A stretch of 64,000 nt of DNA from Bolinopsis microptera (lineage: Eukaryota; Ctenophora; Tentaculata; Lobata; Bolinopsidae), in the NCBI RefSeq assembly GCF_026151205.1, contig NC_087083.1, forward strand, positions 6,302,460-6,366,459, given 5' to 3'. The translations under genes and the position numbers were made by a program. Below the pieces are notes generated by a model. It saw only the letters and a list, made by a program, of their open reading frames with translations, did not search any database and had not been told where the DNA came from. Positions 48,346-62,100 of the stretch are shown here, one piece after another (the first letter of the stretch is position 1; every line of letters starts with the position of its first letter).

Positions 48346-51300
48346 CCAACTTTAGAAACAGAGAAGATTAGAAGATGGAATATTGAATAATATGTTCATT
48401 ATATAGCATTTGAAAAAATGCAACAAATAAGTTAGTTTAAAGGTTTTTTCATGCCACAAAATCACACGACAGGATCATGTAACTTTGATAATTATTATTA
48501 AATTCCTAACATTACGTATTTAGTCCCTTCAGCTACAATTTTAACCTTTCTCTTCAATTTCGTTGTCCGTTCGAGACTTAATGTTAAAGATTCGAATTAA
48601 AATTGAAGTATCATTTTAAAGATTTATCTGTTTGTTTGTGACTTTGTTAATCAAACCAAGTCACACAATCATTTTTCTGTTGATTTGCTAGTTTAAATGT
48701 TCACTAGACTAAATGATGTTCGTGGCCTGCACGTTTCGCCTAAACTTAATGACAGTCCTGTCGCGGATTTCCGGAAGCGAAAGGTTGTGCAAGTCAAGGT
48801 GGAGTGGTGTTGAGGTGAGCGTTGCAGTGATGAAATGATGACGTCTCGTTTCTACGTCCGAACGGCCTCTTGTAATAGCGATGAGCACCATGGAAGTAAT
48901 TCACTACATTTCACTTGTGCTCCGTGCTGTTGGTCTATGGGGTTATGTCGCATCGGAAATTAAAACACTCGTCAGAGAATGAAGATAATTTTAATGGTGG
49001 TTCGGTAAAACAAGGGGAATTTGATCATAGTGATCAGTCGATAACCATACACTGTAATTCATATCAAAGTGTTCAATACGCTGTGAGTAACACGAAATGT
49101 AGGTATATTTCTAATCTACTACTTAAATTTCTTGTTTGTACACACGTTTTTGTGTATATGTTCAAATTTGGTTTTGTCTCCTGTAGAAATCGGGTAATGT
49201 CAAGTAGGTGCTAACATTTTAAGTATTGATAAGTGGGTTTGCATATTAAATACTTTACTACTTTGAGTTCATAAATTTTTTAATGTTCTGTATAGCATAT
49301 TGTAGTGAATTACTGTACAAGTTTGTTGTCTGTACTTTATGTCAAAATAGTATAGCTCTTGTTATTGTGTTCGGAACGGTCAGTAATATTGATGGGTCAA
49401 GACTAAAGTATGTCTTCATGATTTGAAAACAGTTGGACTTCTTTGACAGGCGTGTGTCAAAAGTCGGAAGTTCCGGCTAAATGAACTGCAGTTTTGTCAT
49501 GGCAGGCTTAAACAAAAGTCACTGCCAACTGAAGTTCAAGGTCATAACAGCGCGCGGGCTTTTTAAACGACGCAACGCCTCTGATTTGCCGCATGATAAG
49601 ACGTTACAGTATTACCGCGTATTCCAGCGAGTTGCTTAATCAAACTACTGTTGCAGATCATGTAAGTTAGTCAGTAAAAGTTGGGGAACGCTTCACGAAA
49701 ATACAATTAATTCGGTCAATCTCAATTATCAATCAGTCGTACAAAACCACAAAGGCAGTAAATAGGTAGCCTAAACTTTTCCTTCAAAGTTCTGTCGTAA
49801 AATTATCATACTGCTCAAGAAAAAGTCAATTATACATTGATTATAAAGTGACAAATCTTGACTAAAACAATTAGGATTTATCGCAATAATTTTGCCCTTA
49901 ATTCTTACCCTGTCACAGTCTTTTCTCGTTGATCTTATCGTTATGGCTTCAATGATCCCGTTCGCTTTGATCGAGAGCAATCAGCTCGCAACATCTTATT
50001 CGATACTCCAATTTACCTCAGGAAGTCAAGTCTGTAATCTGTAGGTTTGGTAATTGTACTTTTGTTACAGTTATTGATACGTCCAATTTTGTTACAGAGG
50101 GGTGAAGCGGAAAAGGGTGAAGCGGAAAGTGTTATATTGACTTCTAGCACGTTCATTTTCTCTATAGCGGAGACAGCGAATTAAAAAGGAAAAATATTGC
50201 AGGAATTCACTGTAATCATGTAATACGTTTAATTTTAGGTATTTCTACGGTAATTACATTTCTTTAGCTTTGAAAATTTTTCATAACTACAGCACTAGCG
50301 ATGTTTGCAATTCTATACTAAATGAACTGTGTGTACAAACGCAATGATCTGAGACATCGAAATGATTGTGATTTTAATTACAAATGCTCAATTGATCCAA
50401 TAATAAATAAACAAGGCCACTACTTCACTTTACTTAAATTACTCTTATTACAGTTTTTATAATGCAATGAAAAAACCTGCTTTATTCTGCTCCCCTTTTA
50501 TTAGTACTCCAGTAAAATTTATCGAGTATAATATTTTGAATTTTGTGCCCCGGGGATAGCTTAATCAGTAGTGTTAAGTAGCCCACTTAAACGTTATTTC
50601 AAAGATGTCTGATAGTGATGTCTGATAAGAGTTTGATTATCTGAATTGCATTTTAGAGACAATGGTTTAATCGGGAAAGATTATCTCTGATTTCAGTCGA
50701 GTCTAGGACTAATCCTGTTACAAATACTAAATAATCTAAAATTGTTCAAGTATTCTCTGAACAAATTCCAAGTAGTTTCCTTGTGAAATGTTCCCTGAAT
50801 TGTAGATAAATCTCGTTAATGTCATCTTATATTATAGCAGTGGAGTTAAAAAAGGTCATCACAGCTCAGGGCTGCGTCATCGTTAATTTAGAGGTTAAGA
50901 GGGGTCCGTAGGATTTAATTACGGAAGATTAAAACTCGCAGGTTGCACAGAAATCGACGAAATATCTTGTCGCTTGTCACCACGATTCTTTATTGTCGTA
51001 AGCCAGACTCGCGATTATCAAGAAATATAAAATTGCTGTGAATAGTGATGGAAGAAAACATCAATTTAGGCCTGATATTTAACGCAATATCTGTGGAAAT
51101 TTTGTTGTCATACAATAATTTTTATTTTTGGGTCAGTCGGTGACTGTGCAGAAAACTGCTATATGAATCATCGTGAAAGACTGAAAAGTAGCAGTTCACA
51201 CGGGTGTTTTAAACAACAATTCGTGTCTAAACATTTGTGCCTTGGTACTTAAGTAGCTGTGAATAAAATGGCATTTCCTTGAGCCGTGATCTATGAAGCA

Positions 51301-53672
51301 GAGCTGAGAAATATTTAAAACAGCAGTTCGAAACGGACCGGACCAGAATCGATGCGTCTCATGCTAAAACATCTCGTGTGATTACTCTGAAAATGGCAGT
51401 TTAAAGTCTGGAATTTACGAACACCCGTGATGGATGGCCAGGACATTAGTCGTGGTACATTTATTCGACCACACACTTAACTTCTCCCAGCTACCGGAAT
51501 TTCTAACCTCCCGAAACGCCTGTAACTCGTGCTGCAGTGAGGTACAGTCTTCTAATCATGGCACTGGTATCTACGTGATTGCAACGCTGAAATACGTATA
51601 GAAACATACCTAGAATCAATATGATCAATCCCAGGAGTGCTAATATAGAACGCAGAAAATTATTAAGCAGTCAAGTGTCTGGTCTACGCTATAATTATCG
51701 ACATTAGTAATGCTGCAGTTGTCATTGCAATTGTCGGGTATGGTTTGTAAAATATTTTAACAGATCCTGATAACGTAGATGCTGTCATGATATCATCAGC
51801 AAGACCATCACATACGCTATATTTCATATCAGGTGTCCTTAGTCTTACTAAGTGTTGTTATCCTTGAGAATTAGGTTTTAAAATAATGTTTATTAATAGA
51901 ATAAGCAACATATAACCACAGCGGTTTACAGCGTTGTTGTTGAACATCTGACTCTACCACTGTGGAGGTGGTGGTCTGAGATATGCTATTTGTGTGCGTC
52001 ACTTCTTCGGAACCCTGATTGGTCAATTTAAAATGTGTGTAAAATATAAATTTGCCAAGGTATTGGATAGTCTTCATTCACCTTAAGCTTACAAATTCTG
52101 GGAATTTTGTCATCAATACATTCAAGGTATTTTCCGAATATTTTGGACTTAGACACGGCCCTTCACAGCATGAGGAGTATTTCGCCAAAGAGAAGGCATG
52201 CGAACATCAGGCCCCTACAAAACTTTTACAGATACCTTCCGACATTATACCTATATTATATCCAGTATTGATCTCCATCAAAAGGGCCAATTGATATCGA
52301 ATTGATCATTCAATATAAAGGGTCGGTGACGAGAGAGTTAGTACTTTGTATGCTTAAATAGATGAGGACGATGTAAGGTGCACGTGCACACAGTTCAATA
52401 CTCCAAATCACGTGACACTAGCTGCCAATGCCACGTGACAGTGACCAAGCAACAGGAAGTGTGTATCTAGCCGCGAGAGAAGATCAAAGAGTTGGAGCAC
52501 ACGTGAGGCGTCGGAAAATGGGCCACGACGATACTTTTAACTGCCCCAGAATGAAATGCACTTAAATTGGGGGTCAACGGAAAGTTCAAACTGTTTTCAG
52601 CTTTCCATAAACTTCTGTATCGTCCTGTTTCAGCGTATTGTAGCAATAGCCGGGCAGCGCGAGGACGACGCGAGAGATGAGGTTGATAAATTGGTCACTC
52701 GATAAATTGTCGTATCTGTTCCCATTATCAGTAATTTGGTCCCATATTACATAATTACAACTACTCAGTACTCCTTTTACACCACACCTATTTTCATCCA
52801 ACTCTTAGACTCCTATCTCCACCTTCCAATAGTTCAGTTTAAGTGGACCAATTAAAATGAAGACCCTTAACAATTATTAAGTCGATAAATATCTAGCCCT
52901 AGGTTTTAGATATTAATGTTGTTTAATAGCAGGACCATTGATGCAAATTTTTTCATTTCCAATTAGGGCGATTATCTTAAGTGTTAGGATATTAACTTCA
53001 GGAAGGATAAATATTGGAAAGTAATGTTTTATGCGGGTTTAGGTAGGCAATAATGTGATCTTATATTGTAGGTCTATCACATTCCTTTAAATCACTTTCT
53101 TTATATAGCACAATCAAGACACTATATTGGTTCACGTATAAAAAGCAAAAATCTTCTAACCAATAGTTTTAAAAACTCGACCTCAACCTAAAGAGATAAA
53201 TCGATCTTGATCAGTTAAGATATCTAAATTTATTTAAGTGTTTATAGATCAGTCGAGTTATCAAACTTGTTAACAATAACAATATTGCAACAAACGGAGA
53301 CGTGTAGGTCCACACAAATAGTATACAGCGACACCGCGGTGAATTAGTCACAAAAATTAATAAGTATGAAACGAGATCTTTACAAATCCTCTGTTTACCA
53401 TATGTTTGTATATAAGTATTCTTTAACATCCTTCTATTTTTATAACTTACAGTTAAAATAAAATTGCTTTCTTTGCGACCAAAAATCATGTTTCCTAAAT
53501 TTCTGTTTAATTCCGACATTATCCCTGAAAACCATTAACTTCAACAATTAAATTAAATATTGAAGGAGGAATTAATGATCGAATTCTTAAACATTAATCA
53601 AGGCCCATCTCAAATATTATACGAAAGATACATATCAAAGCAGGGGGGTGTACACAAAACCCTTTACAAGTT
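48346..53672. repeat. Macrosatellite copy 4
   Basis: Full-length, about 5.3 kb, same orientation. The region 49240-49400 is among the most altered stretches of any copy. Confidence 0.93.
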
Positions 53673-55119
53673 CAACTTTAGGAACATAGAAGGATAGAAG
53701 ATGATTATTGAAAATATGTCATTATATAGCATTGAAATAACATCGCAACATAGAAGTTAGTTTAATGTTAGTTCATGCCACAAAATCACCACGACAAGGA
53801 TCATGTAACTTTGGACTAATTATTAATTTAAATTACTAACATTAAGAATTTAGTTCCTACAGCTACAATTTTTTAACTTTCTCTCCCCTTACAATTTCGT
53901 TGTCCGATCGTACTTAATGTTAATGATTCGAATTAAATTGAAGTTCATTTTAAGGATTTATTGTTTGTTTGTGTCTTGTTAATCAACCAAGTCACACAAT
54001 CATGTTTCAGTTGATTAGCAAGTTTAAAGTTCCCTAGATAAAAAGATTGTTCGTGGCCAGCAACGTATTCGCCTAAACTAAATGATGTCCAGTCGCTGGA
54101 TTTCCGGAACACGAAGGTTTGTGCAGTCAAGTGGTGTGGAGTAGATGCTGAGCGGTGCTGTGATGAAATGATGACCGTAACGTTTCACCGGTTCGACACG
54201 GCTCTTGAAGCTCGCTGGCACTGGAGTAATCAAAACATTTCACTTGTGCTCCGTGCCTGTTGTATATGGGGTTATGTGCATCCTGAACATTAAAACCACT
54301 CGTCAGAGAAGAGTAATTTTAATTGTGAGTTCTGGTAAAACGAAGGGGATCTGGTTCAATAAGAGAATCAGTCGATACCCATACACTTTATTCATATCAA
54401 ACGAGTTCATACGCGGTGAGTAACACGAAATGAGGAACATCCTTCAAAATTACTACTAAATTTCTTGTTGTTCACCCGTTTATGTGAAATGTTCAATTTG
54501 GTTTTGTTCCTGTAGAAATCGGGGGTATATGTCAAGTTGGTCAAAATGTAAAGTCACAGCTAAGTGGTTTGCAATAAAAACTTCTTTACTACTTTGGAGT
54601 CACATAAATAATAAATAAAGTAAGAATATAGGATTCATACCAGTCAGTTTGAAGTCTGTTCAATCTGTCAAAGTAAGCTTATTTATTTGTGTTCGGCCGT
54701 CAGTAAAAAATGAATCGGGTCAGAATATAGAATGTCACTGATTTGAAAAACAGTTGGACTCTTTGACAGGCGTTGTAGTCAAAGTCGATGTTCCGGCTCT
54801 ATTGAACTGCAGTAATAGTAATTGCTCTGGCAGGCTTAAACTACATGTCACATGCCAATGAACAGTTCTCATGGTTCATAACCAGCGTCGCGGGTTTTTA
54901 AACGACGGCGCGCTCGAAATTTGCGCTTGAAAGACGTATCCAGTATACCGCGAATTCCAGGAGTATGCTTAATCAAACTCAGTTGCAGATCTGTAAAGTG
55001 TCAGTTAAATGTTAGGGAACGACTTCAAGATATACCAAATAATTCGGTCAATCTCAATTATCACTCAGTGTACAAAACCACAAAGGCAGTAAATAGGTTA
55101 GCCTAACTAGTTCCTTCAA

Positions 55120-55164
<45 letters not shown>

Positions 55165-58100
55165 AATAAAAAAAAAAAACTATAAAAGTTCTGTCGGTAA
55201 ATTATCATACAGCTCAAGGTAAAGCAATTCTAATCTGATTATAAAGTGACAAATTGACATTAAAACAATAGATTTAATCGCATTTATTTTGCCCTTATCT
55301 TAAACCTGTCACCAGTTTTTTCTCGTTGATCTTATCGATAGAGTTCAATGATCCCGTCACTTGATCGAGAGCAATCAGCTCGCAACATCTTATTCGATAC
55401 TCCAATTTACACGTCAAGGAAGTCACGTATGTATCTTGTAGGTTTAGTAATTGTATTTTTGTATCAGGCTATTGTACGTCAATTTCTGTACAGCGGGAGT
55501 GAAGCGGAAAGTGCTTATCTTGATTCTGCACGTTCATTTTCTTTATAGCGAGACTGCGAATAAAAAGAAAAATTGCAGGGAATTCACTGTAATCATGGTA
55601 ATACGTTTTAACTTTAGGTATTTACGGTAATTACATTTCTTTAGCTTTGAAAATATTTCACATAACTACAGCACTAGCCGATGTTTGCAATTTCAATACT
55701 TAAATGAACTGTGTGATACAAAACGCATTGATCTCGAGACACGGGAAAATGATTGTGATTTTAATTACAAATGCTCCAAATGACTCCAAAATACCATTAA
55801 ACAAGGCACTACTTCACTTTTACGTATACTTTAACTTTTATACACGTTTTATAAAGCAATGAAAAAACCTGCATATTTTCTGCTCCTTTTAGTATATCCA
55901 GTAAATTTATCGAGTATAATATTTTGAATTTGTGCCCCGGGATAGCTTAATCAGTCGTTGTCTAGTAGCCCCCACTTAAACCGTTTATTCAATAGATAGT
56001 CTGATAGTGATGTCTGATAAGAGTATGAATTACTGAATTGCATTTTAGAGACAATGGTATAATCGGCAAGAATTATCTTTGATTTCAGTCGAGTCTAGGA
56101 TAATACTGTTACAAAATATAAATACTCTAAATTCTGTTCAAGTATTATCTGGACACAATTCCAAGTAGTTTCTTGTGAAATGTTCCCCTGAATGTAGCTA
56201 AATCTCGTTAAAATGTCATCTTTATATATTAGCAGTGGAGTAAAATATGGTCATCACAGCTACCAGGGCTGCGTCATCAGTTATTTAGAGGTTGAGAAGG
56301 GGTCCGATACGGATTCTAATTACGAGATTTAATAACTCGCAGGTAGCACAGAAATCGCGAAAATATTTTCCGACATGTCACACGATTTCTTTATAGTATG
56401 TAAGCCATGACTCAGCGATTAATCAAATATAAATTGGCAGTGATATGATGGATGTAAACAATCAATTTAGCTGATTCATTACGCTAAATCTGTGAAATTT
56501 TTTTGTGTCATCACAATTATTTTTTATATTTTGCTTCAGTGGTTGGACTCGGTGGCAGAAAACCTGTAATTATGAATCATCGTGAAAAGACTTGAAAAGT
56601 AGCAGTTCACTCGGGTTTTAAACAACAATTCGTGTTAAACATTTGTGGAATGTCTTAAAGTAGCTGTGATAAATGGATTCCTGAGCGTGATTCTATTGAA
56701 GCAGAGCTGAGAAATATTTAAAAACCAGCAGGTCCGAAAACGGGACGGACCCAGGAACGCTGCGTCTGCTAATACATCTCGGTCGTTACCTCTAGTGGCA
56801 GTTTAAGTCTGGAATTTACGAACACCGAGCTGGGGCCAGGGACATTAGTCGTGGTACAATTTATATCACACACAACTTAACCTTCTCCCAGCTACCGGAA
56901 TTTCTAACCTCCCGAAAACTCCTGTAATCGTGCTGCAGTGAGGCTACAGCTTTCTAATCATTGGCCTATCGTGGTATCCTACTTGATTGCAACGCTGGTA
57001 ATCCGTATATAGAAAACATACCAGTATTCACATATGATCATTCCCAGGAGTGCTATATATAGACGCAGAAAATTATTAAGCAGTCAAGTGTCTGTGTCTA
57101 CGCTATAATATCGACATTATAATGCTGCGTTGTCATTGAATTTCGTCCGGGTATGGTAAAATCATTTTAAAGATCTGATACGAAGATGATGCGTCACTGA
57201 TATCATCAGCAAAAACATCCACATACGTATATTTCAATATCAGTGGTGTCCTTAGTCTTACTTACGTGTTTTATCCATGGAGATTAGGTTTTAAAATAAT
57301 GTTATTTCAATAGATAGGCACATAAATCACCACAGCGGTTACAGCGATGTTGAACATCTGACTCTACCCACAGTGGAGGTGGTAGATCATGAGGATTTGT
57401 TTTACATATTTGGTGCGTTACTTTGGACTGATGGGTCAATCACTAAAATGTGTAAAAATTAATTTGCCCAGGTATTGGATAGTACTTCATTCCTCTTCAG
57501 CTTACAAATTCTTGGGGAATTTCTGTCCTCAAACTTCAGGTTATTGTCCGAATATTTTTGGGACTAGAACACCGGCCTACTCAGCAATGAGTGTAGAGTA
57601 TTTCGCACAAAGAGAAGGCAAGCGAAACATCAGGATTACAAAAACTTATACAGATACCTTCCGACATATATTACATCAATTTAATATCCAGCTATTGATC
57701 TCCATCAAAAGGGCAATTGATATCGATTTGATCATTCAATATAAAGGGTGGTGACGAAGAGTTAGTACTTAGTATGCTTAAATAGATGAGACGATGAAAG
57801 TTGTCAACTGCACACAGTGTTTCATTACTCTAAATCACGTGACACTAGCTGCACAAGCCTCGTGACAGTGACCCCGCAACAGGAAGGTGTATCTAAAGCG
57901 CGAGGAGAGATCAAAGTGTTGGAGACACGTGTGGCGTGAAGATTGGGGCCCGACGACTACTTTTAAAACTGACATCAGATTGAAAATGCACTTAATGGGG
58001 GTCAACGGAAACGTCAAACCATGTTTCAGGTTCAGTTTAAACTTCTGTATCGTCCTGTTTCAGCGTTGTACAACTTTATCCGGGCAGAGCGAGCCGACGC

Positions 58101-59121
58101 GAGGAGATGTGGTTGATAAATTGTCACTCGATAATTGTTCCGTTATCTGATCCCATTTTTCAGTTATTTGTCCATATTACATAATTCAACTAATCAGTAC
58201 TCCTTTTTACCCACCCCACACCTATTTTTCTTCCAACCTTATGTAACTCCTATCTCACCATACCATAGTCAGTTTAAGTGGACCAATTAAAAATGAAGCC
58301 CTTAATTATAAGTCGATAAAAATCTAGCCCTAGATTTTAGATATTTAATGTGTTTAATAGCACGGACCATCTGATGAAATTTTTTCCAAATTACGGGCGA
58401 TTATCTTAAGTGTTTGGGATATTAACTTCAGGAAGGGAATAAATATTGGGAAAGTAAATGTTTTATGCGGAGTTTCTATGGTAGGCAAAATAATGTGATT
58501 CTTATTTGTTAGGTCTATCACATTTCTTTATATCACTTTCTTTATATAGGCACAATCAAGACACCATTATTGGTTAATCGTATAAAAAGCAAGATCTTCT
58601 CCTATGGTTTGAAACTCGGACCTCAACCCAACAGAGATAAATTCGTTTTCTTGATTCAGTTAAGATATCTAAGTATTGTTTTAGTGTTTTTAGATTCAGT
58701 CGGAGTTATTCAAACTTTTGTTTCACAATAACTCTTGCAACAAACGAGAGTGTAGGTCCTCACATGTATACAGCGACACCGCGGTGAACTTACGTCACAA
58801 TATTATAAGTTTGAAACGAGATCTTTACATATCCCTGTTACCATAACGTTTGTATTTAAGTATTATTTTTTCATCCTTTATATTTTTATAACGTGTACAG
58901 TTTAAATAAAAATTCTTTCTCTTGCGTACCAAATAATTCTTGTTTTACTAAATTACTGTTTAATTCGACATTATCCCTGAAAACATTAAACTTCAACAAT
59001 TAAATTAAATATTGTAGGAGGAATTAGATCGAATCTTAACATAAACACGCGCATCTCTTATATTTACGAAAGGATTGCATCATTCAAGCCAGGGGTGTAC
59101 ACACAACCCCTTTACCAAGTT
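53673..59121. repeat. Macrosatellite copy 5
   Basis: Full-length, same orientation, slightly longer because of an A-rich insertion at 55120-55182. Confidence 0.93.
55120..55182 (+). repeat. A-rich insertion in macrosatellite copy 5
   Basis: About 60 bases, almost entirely A, interrupt the sequence TTCCTTCAA / AGTTCTGTCGG that is continuous in copies 1, 3, 4 and 6. Confidence 0.9.
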
Positions 59122-62100
59122 CAAAACTTTAGAACATAGAAGATAGAAGATGAATATTGAATGAAAAATTTGTCATTATATAGCATTTGAAAAAACATGC
59201 AACAAATAAGTTAGTTTTAAAGTTATTTCATGCCACAAAAACTCACACGCGGATCATGTACTTTGACTAATTATTATTAAATTCCTAACATTAAAGAATT
59301 TTGTCACTACAGCTAAAATTTTAACTTTTCTTTACAATTTCGTTGTCCCGATCGATAATTTAATGTTAAAGATTCGAATAAAATTGAAAGTATCATTTAA
59401 TGATTTATCTGTTGTTTGTGACTTTGTTAATCTAACCAGTCACACATCTTTTCGCTGGTTGATTGCAAGTTTAAAGTTCCCTAGATAAAAAGATGTACGG
59501 TGGCCAGCACGATTCGCTAAACTTATCTGAAGTTACAGTCGCTGGATTTTCGGAACAGAAGGTTGTGCAGTCAAGTGGAAGTGGAGTAGAGTGCTGAGCT
59601 GTTGCAGTGATGAAATGATGAACGTCACGTTTCACCGTCCGACCACGGCATCTTGAATTCGTGGGCACCAGGGGAGAATCACAACATTTTCACCTTGTGC
59701 TCCGTGCTGTTGTCTTTGGGGTTATGTCTCATCCTGAAATTAAACATCGTAGAGAAGAGATAATTTTAATTGTGGTTCTGGTAAAACAGGGGGATTTGGA
59801 TCATAGAGATCAGTGATAACCATACACTTAATTCATATCAACGAGTTCAATACGCTGTGGAGTAACGAATGAAGGAACATTTCAAAACTACTACTAAATT
59901 CTTGTTGTACACCAGTTTATGTTGAATTGTCAATTTGGATTTGCTCACTGTGAAATTCGGGTTAATGTCAAGTAGGTCAAAACAATTTTAAGTCAAGCTA
60001 AGTGGTTTGCAATAAACTACTTTACTACTTTGAGTACATAAAATAATAAAATAACTGTAGCATATAGATATTCTTACCGGTCGGTGGAAGTCTGTACAAT
60101 CTGTCCAAGTAAGCTTATTTATTTGTGTGCGGGCCGTCAGTATAACAAATTGTTCGGGTTCAAGAATAAAAGAATGTCACTGATTTGAAACAGTTGGGAC
60201 TTCTTTGACAGGCGTGTAGTCAAAAGTCAGAAGTTCGGCCTAAATGAACTGCAGTAATGTCCACGGCAGGCTAAAACCAACAAGTCACCTGCCAACTGAA
60301 CTGTTCACATGGAGTTCATAACCAGCGCGCGGGCTTTTTTTAAACGACGCGCGCACTGTTTTGCGCATGAAAAGACGTATAACAGTATTACCGCGTATTC
60401 CAGCGAGTTGCTTATCAAACCTTACAGTGCAGATCTGTAAGTTAGTCAGTAAAAAATGTGGGAACGCTTCATGATTTTACCAATAATTCGGTCAATCTCA
60501 ATTATCAATGTCGTACAAAAACACAACGGCAGTAAATAGTAGCCTAAATAGTTCCTTCAAGTTCCTGTCGGTAAAATTATCATAAAGCTCCAAGAAAGCA
60601 ATTCTAATTCTGATTATAAATGACAAAACTTGAACAAAAAAACAATAAGATTTATCGCATTTAATTTTGCCTTAATTCTTAACCCTGTACAGTCTTTTTT
60701 CTCACGTTGATCTTATCGATAGAGCTTCAATGTTCAGTCATTTGATCGAGAGCCAATCAGCTCGCAACATCTTATTCGTTACTCCAATGTACGTCAAGGA
60801 GTCAAGTCTGTATCTGTAGGTTTGGTTAATTGTTACTTTTTGTATCAGTTATTGTACGGCATATTTCTGTATATAGCGGGGTTGAAGCGGGAAAGTGTTA
60901 CACCTTGACTTCTCGCACGTTCTTTTCTTATAGCGAGTCAGCGTATAAAAAGATAAATATTGCAGGAATTACATGTAATCATGTAATTACGTTTTAACTT
61001 TAGTATTCTACGGTAATTACATTCTTTAGCTTTTGAAATATTTCACATAACTACAGCCACTAGCCGATTGGGTTGACAATTCATAATAAATGGAACTGTG
61101 TGCTACAAACGCAATGATCTCGAGACACGAAATGATTGTGATTTTATTACAAATGCTCAAATGACTCCAAAATACATAAACAAGGCCATAATTACACTTT
61201 ACTTAACTTAACTTTAATACAAGTTTTTATAAAGCAATGAAAAAAACCTGAATATATTCTGCTCCCTTTTATTAGTATCCAGGTTACAAATTTTATCGAG
61301 TATAATATTTTGAATTTTGTGCCCCGGGATAGCTTCATGGTCGTGTCTAAGAAGCCACTTAATCCGTTATTCAAAGATAGATGATAGTGATGTTGTTATG
61401 AGTATGAATTATGAATTGCATTTTAGAGGACAATGGTTTTTTAATGGGAAGAATTATCTATGATTTCAGTCGTGTCTAGACTAATCCTGTTACAAATACT
61501 AAATTACATCTAAATTCTGTTCAAGTATTATCTGACACAATTCCAAGTAGTTTTCCTTGTGAAATTGTTCTGAATTGGAGCTAAATTGATTAAATGTCAT
61601 CTTATATTATCATCGCAGTGGAGTAAAAAAGGTCATTCACAGTACAGGGCTGCGTCATCGTTATTTAGAGGTTTTAAGTGGGGATCGATAGTATTCTAAT
61701 TACGAAGATTAAAACTCGAAGGTTGCAAGAAAGCGCCGAATATATCTTGTCCGATTGTCTCACGATTCTTTAGTAGTCCTGTAAAGCCATGACTCGCGTT
61801 AATCAAAATATAATTGCAGTGAATAGTGTTGAGAAAACAATCAATTAGCCTGAATCATTAACGCAAAATCTGTGAAATTTGTGTGTCTCACATTATTTTT
61901 TATTTTTTTGGATTCAGTGGTGACTGGTGGCAGAAAACCTGGCTTAATATGTAATCATCGTGAAAAGACTGATAAAGTGAGCCTTTACACACGGAGTTTT
62001 TATACATAACAATTCGATGTTAAAATTTGTGCATGGGTACTTAAGGAGCTGGTATAAAATGGATTTCCTTGTGCCGTAGATTCTATGTAGCAGTAGCTGA

